From positions 58,670,312 through 58,734,311 of the forward strand of contig NC_087066.1 in the NCBI RefSeq assembly GCF_963678635.1: a DNA stretch of 64,000 nucleotides, in the 5' to 3' direction. The position numbers and the translations under genes are program-made. The notes beneath the pieces are model-generated. The model was not told the DNA's origin and ran no database searches. It saw only the letters and a program-made list of their open reading frames with translations. This DNA is from Symsagittifera roscoffensis. Its lineage: Eukaryota > Xenacoelomorpha > Acoela > Convolutidae. Of the stretch, positions 23,546-35,065 are shown piece after piece. Within the stretch, counting starts at the first letter, position 1. Every line of letters begins with the position of its first letter.

Positions 23546-25558
23546 CCACATTTCAACTTCGAAAATTACTCTTTTTGCACAAGCACCTTGTCCAGGTGTA
23601 GTTACGATACAAATCGTGCATTGATCTAAAGGGCTATGAATGCTATATTTCCATAATTTTCGATATTATTTTGCCTCAATCTTGTTGCTTACATCAGGCA
23701 ATTTATACAAAATGAGATTGGCTACTTTGGATAATTGTTTTCGGATCTATGAGATCTTGGAAAGCATCCAATGGGAAGCAGCGTCCTGTTAAGAAGTGCA
23801 ATGTCAAAAGTATCATAGTAACCGAGGTTATAGTAAGGAGTCCCTTCATCGCGTATTCCAGTCAAAATCCTTGGAATTTTCTAGATATGGAAGTGATAAC
23901 CAACATCTTCGCTTTCGATGTTGGTTAGAAGTTGCTCTGCTTAGTGGGAGCAACAACTGTCAGCGTATGCAGTTTGCGATTATCTTTTGTCACAGTTATT
24001 GTTTTTGATATTCTCACCTTCTGATGAATGGTTGTGGGGAAGTTTTTCAATAAACCGGAGGCACAACTTCGATATGCCTTTGTCAGATTTTTGGCTTGAT
24101 TGACATTTTCCTTCGTGAAGTGGGATGAAATAGACTTTTTCGATTTCAATTGTTATTTGTCGATTTGTTTGCAGCTAACGCATTGCTGTATTTCACCAAA
24201 GTCAGCACATTTCGGAGTTTAATATTGACTCTTGCTCTTAGCTTGACTTGTGGCGGTATTAAAACCTACAACCAGATATATTTGAAACAAAATTTTAGTT
24301 TTTTTTTCAATTTCAGAAATCTGAAATCAATATTCAATAGTTTGCACGTGCATTTTTTAGTAGGCAAGTAAGTAAACGTGAATTAAATATCAAGTAATTG
24401 GCAAATGATGGCTAGAAGGTATAATAATAAGTTTCAAAAATTTGAAAAGAGAACGTGCAGAACAGAAAATTATTTTTTCTTGCATTAGTATTTTGACATG
24501 GTCAGCTTCGAAAACCTTATAATTCGAAATGAGAACATTGTTTAAAAATTTCGAAACAACAAAACATCCCAATGTACGAATTAACTCTTCACTGTTCGTT
24601 TGGCTTGCAAGTGAACAGTTCCCTAACCCTAAGTAACAGAACCATTAAATGGTTAGATAAAGAAGGGTAACAGGATAGAAAGTTTGATGTCAGATCTGAT
24701 AGCAATCAGCATTTGCTGACTGCGCTCTGGATTGTGCAACCCTTGAAATGCAAGACATCATAACTTCTTAGAAAAATTGGCTTAAAAGATAAATCAATGC
24801 GTACATTGATTATTTTTCAGCCGACATTTCAGTTGCATTCATTTATTTTGTTTAACAGAGCAAACTCACGATTTTCTTAATTTCCGGAAGTTTTAAGTAT
24901 TTCGAATATGTATTCATATAAAGATCGTCCTCAGATGCCGGAAATACCTAGCTCCCATCGAATTCAAGTTTTTCGGTAAGGGGCATGGTTGTTTTCTGCA
25001 AAAGATGCAGAATTGACGGCTATTTTCTCACGAAATTCACAGCTTAATTTTTCCCTGAGCAGCTATGGAGTATTTTTTTTAGTTATCAGGAAAAATCGAT
25101 CTAGGAACTTTGTAGAAATCATGGGAGACTATAGAATTTTTGAACAACAGACAGAAAAGAGTTGAGAGACTCTAGTTTGAGATACTGCTGCCGTTTTCTT
25201 AGTTTTAATTTTTGCCGTTTTATCCTTTCATGGTGCTGCATCCTTGATTCTGAAACAATTGTACTTGGATGAGGAGTAGATTGAAATAAAGTTCAAAATC
25301 TTTTAAATAATAATAGCTAAAGAATGAGTTACTCTTGGTAACCCATGAAAATTGATTATCAGAAAGTCACGATCCTGTATACGAAGTAACTTCCTTACTG
25401 TGGCAGCCACAAACGGCTAGAACTCACTACAAGATTCTGTAATTTCAAGCTTTCATATCTACTTATTCGAATCGAGGCTGGAGAAGCACTGGGAAATGAT
25501 ACGATACATCCTTTCTCGAAAGATGAATTGGACATCCACAGAAGCAGCTGATCGACAG
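23546..25558. other. 2 kb with no recognised gene
   Basis: Short frames only (for example minus 23,925-24,149 and 24,390-24,572), none resembling a known family. Two CCCTAA units near 24,625 are too few to mean anything. No paired repeats noted. Confidence 0.35.
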
Positions 25559-25566
25559 GCTGAGAA

Positions 25567-26346
25567 TAGAGTTGGCATGGTACTGGTACTAGTACCTTTT
25601 TTTCACCGGCTCAAAATCAATATTACAAGTACAAATTTATAACCACATCAAATGGAATTAACGTGAAGAAAACTCCCGGGGGCAGCGGGGCAGATGGGAA
25701 GGTATCCAATCATCGGTGGTGGATCAGTTCATTGACAAGAAGCGGGTCCGGGTCGCTTTTGAAGGTCTCATTAATAGCTGCAGCATTTCCCATTTGCACT
25801 TTTGGACTAGTATGGTACGGTACCCAAGTTGAGGGGCACTAGTACCTTGCCAACACGGGGGGTCAGTTTTTACCTAAGTTTTGCTCCAGTGTTTGCAAAA
25901 CTATTGAAGTATTCGTTGATTGAATTATTGCTTTTCGCGTTTTCAGGGTTTTAACTCAGTTCTACCTGATAGTTTGTACGAACTCCATGAACTCACTTTG
26001 AGAATAACCTATTCATTCAAAATTTAGCGTTTTACGAAAAAAAAGTTGAATGGAAACATTAATCTAAGCAATTACCAGCAATACAAATTCAATTCCGCAT
26101 ACAAAAATGTAGAAAACAATTTTATATGCGCTATTTTATGAAATGTATACTTTGTACAGAATCAATTTTCAGATTTATAACATGCTTGGGGAGACGTTGT
26201 ACGATAGGTCACTTAGGGGGTGGGGGAATTGTACGGTTGATCCAAAAGTTTTTTTTTGTGGTACCAGTTCATGTACTAGTACGTACCGGTACGTATCAGT
26301 ACGTATGGAAACGGTTTTAGTCGGTACTAGTACATTGCCAACTCTA
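25567..26346. mobile_element. hAT-type non-autonomous element, 780 bp
   Basis: The left end TAGAGTTGGCATGGTAC and right end GTACATTGCCAACTCTA form terminal inverted repeats with a one-base gap. The flanks GCTGAGAA (25,559-25,566) and GCTGAGAA (26,347-26,354) are a perfect 8-bp target duplication. Subterminal GGTACTAGTACC-type palindromes recur near 25,583, 25,838, 26,270-26,310 and 26,325 and may be transposase-binding sites. The interior has no transposase. The open frames at 26,126-26,394 are incidental. Confidence 0.9.
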
Positions 26347-26639
26347 GCTGAGAAGCCTCAGAAAATACTTGTGTGTACCTTTGTGTTTATATAGTGAGAT
26401 CAAATATAGTATACTAAAATAACGCATAACTTTTGTTCGAAAGTGCTCAGAAAAAATGCTTGTTTTGCTATTTTCCAAAATTACCATTTTGCTGAGAGAA
26501 AAAACTGTTTCTCGAGGTTTGTTCACAGAAAATGTTTGCGAAGTCTTGAAAAACTTTTCACTGGACTAAAAAGAGAAAAACTATGTGAAGATTAAGCTGC
26601 TGCAAAAAGATATGCTATGAATTGTAAACAGACACCCTC

Positions 26640-27270
26640 GGACAAAGGAGTTAGAAAACCAGATTTTGTTTGAGTCAAATCCCATAAAAATAACAAGTGG
26701 AATCCCACTAGGATTGATTCTTGCTGGTTTATTTTTTTTGATATTTTTTAACGACATCTCCTTTCACCTGTAAAAGTTGTATTCCTTTTTATGTGCCGAC
26801 GATGATTCGAATTTAATTTACTTTGATTTATCTTCTATCCGTTTTCAACTCGACTTATCACGAGTGGCCATTTTGAGTGACCAAATTAAATTAACACTTA
26901 ATGTCAATAAATGCAGTCAAATAACGATAGGTCAGGGGACTTTTCATTGTTCTTAACGGCCAATTAATACCGCGAGAAGACATTGCCATAAAGATTTAGG
27001 CATCAGAATTTGCAATGACGGAATTTCTCTTCTCTTCTAAAATTTACAAGATTCTAGGATACATATCAATGATATTACCAAATTTAATGTAAGGTATTCA
27101 TTCTTGGTCGGCTAATAACTCAAACCTGAAAACTCTTGAAAACTTGCAAAAACACGTTTTGAACTTGGCAGCTGAATATAAGGGCTACAAACGTTACTTG
27201 ATCGAATATAATTTATTGTCCTTCTATATATGCAAGTACAGGACCTCATTTTTCTTTCGGAATTAAGAAA
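26640..27270 (+). pseudogene. LINE reverse transcriptase fragment, decayed
   Basis: A frame near 26,690 reads KITSGIPLGLILAGLFF followed by FNDISFHL, equivalent to the 'GVPQGSxLGPLLFxxYINDLP' motif. CADDDSNL near 26,800 stands where the catalytic (F/Y)ADD box should be. LDLSRVAILSDQIKLTLNVN then matches the post-catalytic 'NKLSLNxxKT' region, and LENLQKHVLNLAAEYKGY near 27,140 resembles the C-terminal 'LQKRxxR' region. Stops separate the pieces. It is a jockey/CR1-like remnant. Confidence 0.6.
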
Positions 27271-27544
27271 TGGCTTTTATGAATGTGATATCAGCAAATA
27301 TGTCTGTTCCAGTGACTCATCTAGAGAATAGAGATCCAGTGACTTTGTAATTTTTGACCATTCTCTTCCAGCTAAGAAAGTTTGCCGGAAGAGCTTCTTC
27401 GCTCGGACATCAGCTCTAAAAAGCTCTTGTTCAGCAATCACGAAGGACTGAAGTCGAGACTAATCAAATTCATGTGGCATCACCTCCATCAGCACTATAG
27501 CGAACTTGTCATTGATACTTCGAAAATTTGAACCAGAGCTCTGA

Positions 27545-28110
27545 GATCTCAAGATTTGGGATTCAAGTCCCGGCTAGTATCTGCTTTATTCAAAATAATA
27601 ACAAGGATAGCCAGTTACAGTGCAACTGGCACAGAACGTTCCGACCTAGGTCTTAAATTTTTTTTCCAACTAGTGACGTGTTTTCTGTGCGGCGTGATAG
27701 AAAAAAAATTTGAACAAAAATTAGAAATCAGGCAAATGCGAGTCATAGTCAAATAGGCCAACTGGAAAACAGTCTTTGACAAAGTTTTCGATATGTTGAT
27801 TCCCGAATTGGCGCTTAAAAACTCCTAAAACGAGTTTAACTCGAGTAAATTCAAGTTTTAACGAACTAATTTAAAGTTTTAACCTGCCCGCTCTACTTAA
27901 TAGCTCGAATTTAGGCCAAAATATCAACCAGTTTTTCTCGACTTTTGAAATTTTTTTCAAAGTTTCTCATTGTCGTTCAAAGTACGACTAAAAGGCCTTC
28001 AATATTATATATCATTCGACCCATTCCGATGATTATTTGTGGTGCCTGGTTTTGCGTGGAAAAAAAAGAAAGAATGATAAAACACACCCGAAGAAGAAGT
28101 TATTTGTTTT
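27545..28110 (+). repeat. Composite of interspersed repeats with a tRNA B-box-like site
   Basis: GGGATTCAAGTCCCG near 27,558 has the form of a tRNA T-arm or pol III B box. AACAAGGATAGCCAGTTACA near 27,600 belongs to a repeat also found at 33,629 (reverse), 53,985 (reverse) and 56,788. The block ending TCCGATGATTATTTGTGGT near 28,030 recurs at about 32,210 and 58,637. Together these suggest a longer mobile element surviving in pieces. No coding region is evident. Confidence 0.55.
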
Positions 28111-28149
28111 TTTTTGCAGTCAGAACAATTTAGTGAGCGAAAAAGTTTC

Positions 28150-28520
28150 ACTGAAAGCGTTGTGATAAAAATTACAAAAGACAAACAGAGATGTACTTGC
28201 CTTGAAACAGAGAGGCGAGATCAAAGGAGGCGCACTGTGCTATGTCAAATTCCACGAAGGGCAGCCGAATTGGCTGTTTGGGTTAGCAAAGTTGCACAAA
28301 TCAGGCTGACGTCCTTGTCCTGTACTTTTTTTTACCTGGTAGCTGGTATGACCAGCTGAACACAATTGGCACAATACTTTGAGAAAACTGAGTAGGAAAA
28401 CAATGAAACGAAAAAGTTTTTGCAAAATGTCCCGCTCAAAGAAGCCATTGACAAACCAATCTTCCTGAATTTTCTCGCAGAACACTGAAAATTTGCTAAA
28501 TTTGGTTGTAGGGTTCACTT
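28150..28520 (+). pseudogene. Penelope-like reverse transcriptase fragment (tentative)
   Basis: One frame reads LALKQRGEIKGGALCYVKFH, then GQPNWLFGLAKLHKSG, a stop, and RPCPV. In Penelope-like elements the equivalent stretch is 'LKxxGxI... P.LYGLPKIHK... PLRP', and the order and spacing agree. What follows continues in other frames (HLAQYFEK, then FLNFLAEH). It is broken by a stop and probable frameshifts. The match is to one motif only, so the family call is moderate. Confidence 0.45.
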
Positions 28521-28626
28521 TAAATGCAAGGGTTTGCGGCTTATTTTGAAAGACAATCTAGCAATGGAAACTTCCGTTGCAATAAATCTAGCTAATTTTT
28601 GATTGAAAGAATAAGAACCTCTATTA

Positions 28627-28839
28627 ATGAAAGAAGTAAAAGTAAAGTTGAAGTTGTTAAAAGAGGATCTTAATGGAGTCTGCCCTGGATATCAGAAGGT
28701 GATATATCGAACTAAGGGGGTAGAATGCGAAGCCTGCTTAAATTGGTTCCACTTAAGTTGTAGTAAGATATCGGAATCCGATTACGCGAACATTGCTACA
28801 ACAGTCTGGTTTTGCAGGACATGCTTGAAACAACAATAA
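28627..28839 (+). CDS. PHD-finger ORF, 70 codons, probably transposon-derived
   Basis: The peptide has a PHD-type zinc-finger core: a Cys early on (VCPGYQKV), then GVECEACLNWFHLSCSKIS, then TTVWFCRTCLKQQ, giving the C...C-x2-C...W-F-H-x2-C...C-x2-C order. PHD fingers of this wording are common in the first ORF of invertebrate LINEs and in some host chromatin proteins. It stands alone, 100 bases downstream of the Penelope-like fragment and without splice partners that I can find. A retrotransposon ORF1 scrap is the likeliest reading; a host gene exon is possible. The first Cys pair is incomplete in this frame. Confidence 0.5.
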   Translation: MKEVKVKLKLLKEDLNGVCPGYQKVIYRTKGVECEACLNWFHLSCSKISESDYANIATTVWFCRTCLKQQ

Positions 28840-31017
28840 ACGGACCGGTCCGAGACGTGGGTTTAAATTTCTTTTAGATACGTGGATGAGATTGTTAGAA
28901 CTATGAGGGGCAATCTTGAGGTAGTACTGTAGACTGCTAAAAAATTGGATTCAAGTTTTAATTTACTAAAGTACACTAAAATGAGTTATGGTAGTTTGGC
29001 CTTCCTTAATTTAAATGTGAATGTTGGCTCACAAAAACAGGTCACATATGGATGGTGCCAAAAGTTCACTGATACCGATACTTCTCTCAATTTAAAATGC
29101 TGCGTCCTTTTGCAGTACAAACAAAATTAATTGAAGGGATGGTCTGTCGACTTCTTAGAAGTACCTCAACAGGGGAAAAATTTGACAAGGTATTGGGAAA
29201 AACCGGAAAGAATAGATTGAAAATTAGTATTCGGAAAAATGATCGGATTGCATACTATTCAAAACTGTTAAAGATATCCATGAAGGAAAGTAAGATTCAG
29301 CGATTCCGCCATCAATATAGAATAATGAGGACTGGTGAAATGATTCACCCCTTGTTTTGACATTAAAATATCGAGGTAATCCAGCGCAACTTTTACTTGC
29401 CAAAATGCGCCAAATGTCCTGGGCACTAATCTTTTTTACTACCAGAAAATGAAAAACGTGCGTGTCATCACTCAAAACTTCCTTTGCTCGTGAACTTAAA
29501 GCCAAACAGTGCGGCATATAGCTACGAGGATGGACGACTATGAAAATAGAACTTCCCAGTACGACAGCATTTGCATGACTGGTAGGGAGGCTGTAGAATA
29601 GCTGAGTTAAAGTTAGAGATTATAGACCAACGAGGTGACACTCATAAAGTACTCACACAAGAGTTCAAGATACGGGAACCAATACTAAAACTGTAGTCTT
29701 TGTATAATCAAGGCTTAAAAAATGCAAATAAACATGTCGGGTTTAAAAAGAGAATCCTGAAACGAACTTTTATGGACGAAAAAGATCAAAAACCTAAAAC
29801 TTTTTTTATTGATTACATAATTTATTATGTAATTACAGTTGCAGGAATTTGATTGGTCAAACTTTTGTCAGTGTCTTTCAGACAAGTTTGTCACTTTTTT
29901 TTAATCTTAGCTCATTTTGTATATTGTGTATAAAAAGTTTAAATCCTGATGCACAAATTGTGCAAAAACGTTTGAATTAGCATTTTGAAATTCTTATCAA
30001 GACTAAAAATGAAGTCTTTCTGCCCGGTTTGAGATGGGGATATCCAGTCAAAAATCATGTATGCAGATTCTCGAGACTCTTAACCTGATGCCTGCTTAGG
30101 ATATAAATTCATATCTCGGTTTGTTGCAAGTTATAAAATTGGTTTTTTGAAACGAACAAGTATTTTTTTTTCAAAAAGCTACAGATTGCTTTGTTAGTAT
30201 AATCAGTAGTCATCACAGAGACTGTAAGAATCAGCGCAAACAACAAAAAAAACTCTTTTTTGTACATACAGTTTTCGGCAAATATGGCAGTGGTTGATTT
30301 ACTGCGCCAATAATTAGCAATTCGCTGTAGTGAGAGAATGGGGAGGGGTCTATTCTCATGATACGCTGAATAGTTTTTCACAAAATCCAAATCAAAGTTA
30401 GAAGAAAATTAAATGCTTAGCAGTACAGCAAAGTTTTGCTTTACAATTTTTGCAGATGTACCATAGTTTTTTTAATATATATATTTTAAAATTTGGTTTC
30501 ATTTTTTTTCCAATACCTGACTTCGATATTTGAAAACATGTATCTGGTTATTTTCCAATTGATATGGAATATCTGCTTATTTGCTTTCTTTTGCGGTTTC
30601 TGTATAATTTTAACTACTCATTTTTGATTGACTGAAATTAACCATCATTCGGTCCCTCCATCACTAAGGACGCCTCCAGAAAATGGCACTTAACTAACTG
30701 ATTTTTTGTCTCAAATATTGATATGGTTATTCGGCGTCCTCTCAAAAATTGCTCTAGATTAAGTGCTCTTAATTGAGTTTCAATTAATTAAGGGCTTATC
30801 CCTGCCTATCTCGCTTTGGCTAAACTCTTCTAATTATTGACTATTGCTAAACAAGTTGTGTAGAATTCATCCGATCCATTTAATTGAGCATGTATCAGAA
30901 TCTAGCTTATCGGAGCAGCAGAAAGGTATTGACCCATTACTCTTAAGGTGATATAATTTTCGAGCCTCATTTTCAAGCAAGGCGCATAACTTTGAATATT
31001 TTAGCAGCCTTTAGAGA
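28840..31017. other. 2.2 kb with no recognised gene
   Basis: A + frame at 29,097-29,360 and an overlapping minus frame at 29,224-29,517 look weakly protein-like but match nothing I know. A palindromic TACATAATTTATTATGTA lies at about 29,813-29,830. The remainder is AT-rich without motifs. Confidence 0.35.
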
Positions 31018-31205
31018 CTACAAGTCTCACGCTATCGGCATATAAGGTTCAGGCTATCGGCCTACTAGTCTCAGTTTAGCGGGCCATAAGTCTCAGGCGA
31101 TTGCCTGACAATCTTTCAGGCTATCGGCCTACAGATCAAATATCACGCCATCGGCCCAGAAGTCTCAGGCCATTGGCCTACAAATCGCAGTCTATCGACC
31201 ATCCA
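31018..31205 (+). repeat. Minisatellite of about 22-bp units, roughly eight copies
   Basis: Degenerate units centred on CAGGCTATCGGCCTACA recur (ACGCTATCGGCATA, CAGGCTATCGGCCTAC twice, ACGCCATCGGCCCA, CAGGCCATTGGCCTAC, CAGTCTATCGACCA), mostly separated by AAGTCT-like linkers. Several units contain the near-palindrome AGGC...GCCT. No ORF runs through it. Confidence 0.85.
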
Positions 31206-31647
31206 GGGACTATCTGACAACGCGATGTTTAACTCTCAAAACTTTGTCGAGGTTGAACTTTGTATGATTGCAGTTCACCATTTTTGAACTCAAAAAGACG
31301 GCAGAGATTTTGAAATCCAATAGGACAAAATTGATTAATCTATTTGCCATACTTAGAAAATAGCAATTTAAGTGTTGGTATTTGGAGAACAATTTTTTTT
31401 TGAAATTATGGTCGTGCAGAAGATGGTTACACTTCACAAAATTTTCTTACACTTAACTATTTTAAATATCCTGTGTTACAATTGACTACTTAGTTAAAAA
31501 TAACTCACTTGACAATGGGTTACACTTAACTATCAACTTTATTTTGAGCTTTTTTTAGTATATCGAGCAAGTTAAAGCTCTAGTTTTATCGCTGCCCTGA
31601 AAGCGAAAAAATGATCGGCGTGAAATTTGTAATAACTGTTTTTTCTA

Positions 31648-31800
31648 TTTTGTTTAAGAGTCGATGAACGTATTGAAGACTCTTATATAGGTCGTGATGT
31701 TTTTTTCACGCTCAAAATTATATTTTTTGCGGTTTAATGTTTTTTTTTAAATTTTACTCATTTTCTTGTTAATTGATTTTGTGCATCCGGAGCAGAGGCA
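31648..31800 (+). repeat. Hairpin-ended repeat family, 5' fragment
   Basis: Begins TTAAGAGTCGATGAACG and continues GAAGACTCTTATATAGGTCG, the left end of the family described for 57,191-57,680, but fades after about 150 bases. The terminal hairpin is missing. Confidence 0.7.
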
Positions 31801-32079
31801 GAAGTGTTTGTTTTTTGGGCATGTTTTCTGAATTTTAATTGAAATTATTGTAAAATGTTTTTTTCTGACTTAGTGGTCATCTGTGTAGAATATTTGAGTT
31901 TCGTTGCATTAAAAATTTTTCTGTAGCGGATTTTAGTGGATTTTGAAAACGATGATTTTTTTCAGCCGTGATCTGAATTTGTGATCCGCCTTCTATTCAA
32001 TAAAGGACAAACCGTGGGTATTCACTGAAATTGGGAACTAATTAACGACATCTATTTTGGGTAGCTAATTATAAGTTAA

Positions 32080-32300
32080 ATTTTTAATACCGAACGTTAC
32101 TCGCTCGAAATTGAACTAAAATTGAAACTAAAACTGGGTCAATTTGTTGAAAATTTGTTCAAGTTGTTCAAATAACGACTGAAATGGCCTTAATTTTATA
32201 TATCACTTGAACCATTCCTATGATTATTTGTGTTATTATCCGAGTCATTTCGTATCGAGGGTGATTTTCAAGTTATCCCTCTCTTTCTTTGTTTTTTTTT
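32080..32300 (+). repeat. Interspersed repeat fragment
   Basis: CCGAACGTTACTCGCTCGAAA also occurs near 57,100 (with an 11-base insertion), and TTCCTATGATTATTTGTG recurs near 28,025 and 58,637. No coding content. Confidence 0.55.
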
Positions 32301-32989
32301 GCCGTTTCGTGGAGCTGCACATTGAGGTTTTCACTGTTTTACGAATTTCAGCTTTACCTCTGGCTCAATTTTTCTTACTTCAACGCAAATTTTTATAACG
32401 TTTGCAATCAGCAAGCATTATCATGTCGGAAAGTTGACTTGTTTGGAGTTAACAACTAGTTTAACCAAATCAGTTGAATCACTTGCTCAATCAGCTGACA
32501 TGCTCAATTTTATGAGAATTCAAATTTAACTACTTGGTAGAAACTAGTTAATACAGGGTAGTTTCAGTGAAGACTTGAGTTTTCTTAAATGTTTTTTACA
32601 TAATTAGTTTTTCGGCTAACTGGTGTCTGTTCAAAGATTGTCGGCCTTGTTTCTGCTTCGTAAGTTTTTTCCAGATGCTAATTTGTATTTCAAATGTCTT
32701 GCTTGGAATGTTTGCATAGAATACCTGTTTGATAAAAAAGGTATTATGAAAGTGTAAGAGTTTTGTATTTTTTTTGAGACGCTTTGGAAAATTTAAATTC
32801 TTTTTGCAAAAATAAATATATTTTTTTTTCTCAAAAACCTTTCAACCGATTTTCAAAAAGGACATTGATAGAAAGCCCGCCTACATCTTTGTGTTTATGC
32901 AAGCTCCCTGGTCTCTTTTGGCTTGACCCCTTAGTCTACAGCCTTCGTAAAAGTCTGTGGGGAATATTTGACCAATATTCTTAGTTTTG

Positions 32990-33410
32990 TTTTCTCAAAA
33001 GCTAACCTAACAAATCCGAGTTTTTTGTTTCAATGAATAGTGAGGATTTGAAAATCTCCCCACCATAAGCGCTAAGACCAAACTTTTGTTTTAAAAAAAT
33101 GGCTCTCGGGATAGTTACAATTTTAATTTTTTTGACCTTTTTGTTTTAAAAAAAATCTTTTTGACTTTCCTCAAAAACTAACCTCTCAAACCTGAGGTTG
33201 TGGATTCAGTGGAGATAACGGGCAGTGAGAAGTTCCCCTGCATTAGAGGTTACTCTCAAATATTTTTACACAAAATGTTTTTGTCCTCTGAAATGTCAGT
33301 TGTTTGATTTTTGACCTTTTCGAAATTTTATGAGTTTTACCAAAAATTACCCTCTCATATCTGGGATTTTGGGTTCAATCCAAAGAACGGGTCGTGGGAA
33401 GGACCAACTC
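32990..33410 (+). repeat. Three diverged tandem units with pol III B-box-like sites
   Basis: Units starting at CTAACCTAAC (33,002), CTAACCTCTC (33,178) and TTACCCTCTC (33,348) are spaced about 175 bases apart. They share the order CTAACCTCTCA, CTGAGGTT..., GTGGATTCAGT or GGGTTCAATCC, and AACGGG. GGGTTCAATCC fits the tRNA B-box consensus, so this looks like an array of decayed tRNA-derived SINE units. The 89-codon frame at 33,311-33,580 overlaps the last unit and is not treated as a gene. Confidence 0.5.
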
Positions 33411-33696
33411 GTTTGATTGCTAATCTACATTTTGAAGAGTTTTCTAATTTATCAGCTGAAATTGCAATTCGATTTACAAGACAATCAGAATTGGTTCTAG
33501 TGAAAAATCTTCCAAATAAAACAGAAATTGAAAGGTTTTGCATTCGGGTTGGTCCAACAAAGCTTTCAATTCTCCTATGAATTAACCCAAAAAATTGCTT
33601 CGTAACAAATATTGAAATATCGTTTGTGCTGCTTGCATAGCAACCGGCTATTCTTGTTGCTTTTTGCATAGGCATAATGTCTAATAAATGTTTCAG

Positions 33697-34722
33697 AGGA
33701 TCAATGGGAATCTTTGAATACATGACTCCACTATGGAAGATCAAGCAGGGAGACAACATGCGCTATCTTTTGTTTGTTGAGAACTGGAACTATCAGCAGA
33801 GACCACGTGTGCAAAGAGTGAGCAGACCGAAACGGCCTGAGAAGGCGACTGAGTTGGGATACAAGCCGCAAGAGGGCTACTTTATTTACCATGTCCAAGT
33901 CAGGCGAGGAGGCAGGAGGAAATCGAGACCGCTGACTGGAGACTCGACTGGGCCAAAAGCGCACCAGCAGATGGCAGAAACCAAAGCTAACAGGTTTTTT
34001 TTTAAAATTCTGAATGAAATAAGAAAGAAGTTTTGAAGTCAAGATTGTAAATATGAGCAGATATATCCTTTTGCTTATGTGGATTTTTTTCACGGATGTT
34101 TTATCATTGTGTGGTGAAAACCGTGGATTGGGTGGGCTAGAATTAATTTTTTTCTTGGTTTTTCAGTATAAAGAAAGCGTCGGTTTCATGCGTCTAATGG
34201 ACTTAATTAAGTAAAGAGCGAGATAAATGACCAGAGCATTGCAGTTTAAGATCAACCTAGCTCAACTCTAGAAGTCTATAGCTTCCAAATTTGGCGTTTT
34301 GCACAGTAATTGGGAGTTTTGATTATAGACACGTGAAGACTTTGAAAGTAATCGACTCTTACTGGGTGAGTCAAGATGGAACCTACAAGTACTACGAAGT
34401 TCTCATGGTGGATCCCTCTAACGACAATGTCATGCGAGATTACAACGTAAAGGACATCCTGGCGAGACGTAGACGCGAGAGAGCGGAGGTTGCCGGACGC
34501 ATGATCAATAACAACCTCTCCCCTCCTAGAGGTAGATTTGGGGGTCGTGGTGGGGGTTTCCCTTACAGGGTGGGCTACCAAGGGGGGTACCCAGGAGCAG
34601 GACCATCTTCCAGGTATAGTTCACAGTCTTCGTCATCATCCAGAAACCATTTCTCTGCTTCCAGATCACGTGACATTAGGTCAAGTTCAAGTTACAGTCA
34701 GCGAAGTTCCACAAAGTGGTAG
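33697..34722 (+). CDS. Divergent eL15-like (60S ribosomal protein L15-type) protein
   Basis: Two exons, ATG 33,704-33,993 and 34,329-34,722, join in phase (AG|A = Arg) into 227 residues. Residues 1-70 follow eL15, a 60S subunit protein: MG-x-F/Y-x-Y at the start, LWxxKQxDxMRxLL, RPxRPxKAxxLGYK, then GYFIYHVQVRRGG. Residues 106-125, DSYWVSQDGTYKYYEVLMVD, match the eL15 'NSYWxxxDxxYKxFEVILID' block. Oddities: the loop between these blocks is about 11 residues shorter than in eL15. From about residue 150 the conserved C-terminus is replaced by a Gly/Arg-rich stretch (RGRFGGRGGG) and a Ser/Arg-rich tail ending SSTKW. The donor is GTTTTT, well off consensus; the acceptor is ATTATAG. A splice acceptor lies 7 nt before the ATG. 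AATAAA at 34,911 is a candidate poly(A) signal. It could be a diverged paralogue or the lineage's only eL15. eL15 homology is clear; its ribosomal role is inferred. Confidence 0.85.
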
Positions 34723-35065
34723 GTAGTGTTTAACTTCAGTGAGACGACTGGTTTAACTCTGAAATCGGACCGCGAGAAAGAAATCGGCTGTTCAAGAAAA
34801 AATGTATGCCAGGTTGAAAAACTATAAACTATAAGTTTTCTTCAGATGGTGATCTTGCTCAGCTTAAGCTGAGCTTCGATGTAGAATTGATCAAGCCTGA
34901 TGCTCGAAAGAATAAAAGGGTGCGTCGAATTATCTGTTAAACCTCTGTTCATTATTTTGTTAATTATTCTCTATTGAAAATTTGAAATTTCTTAAACTTG
35001 GTTTTAATTGTTTACTTAGATGTGCAATATTTGGTTAACTGCAAATAACTGTGATTCTCTTTCAG

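Noticed and set aside
24600-24640. CCCTAACCCTAA telomere-like sequence
   Set aside because: Only two units, in the interior of the window; expected by chance at this length.
33311-33580. 89-codon ORF upstream of the eL15-like gene
   Set aside because: Overlaps the tRNA-like repeat unit and lacks any recognisable domain.
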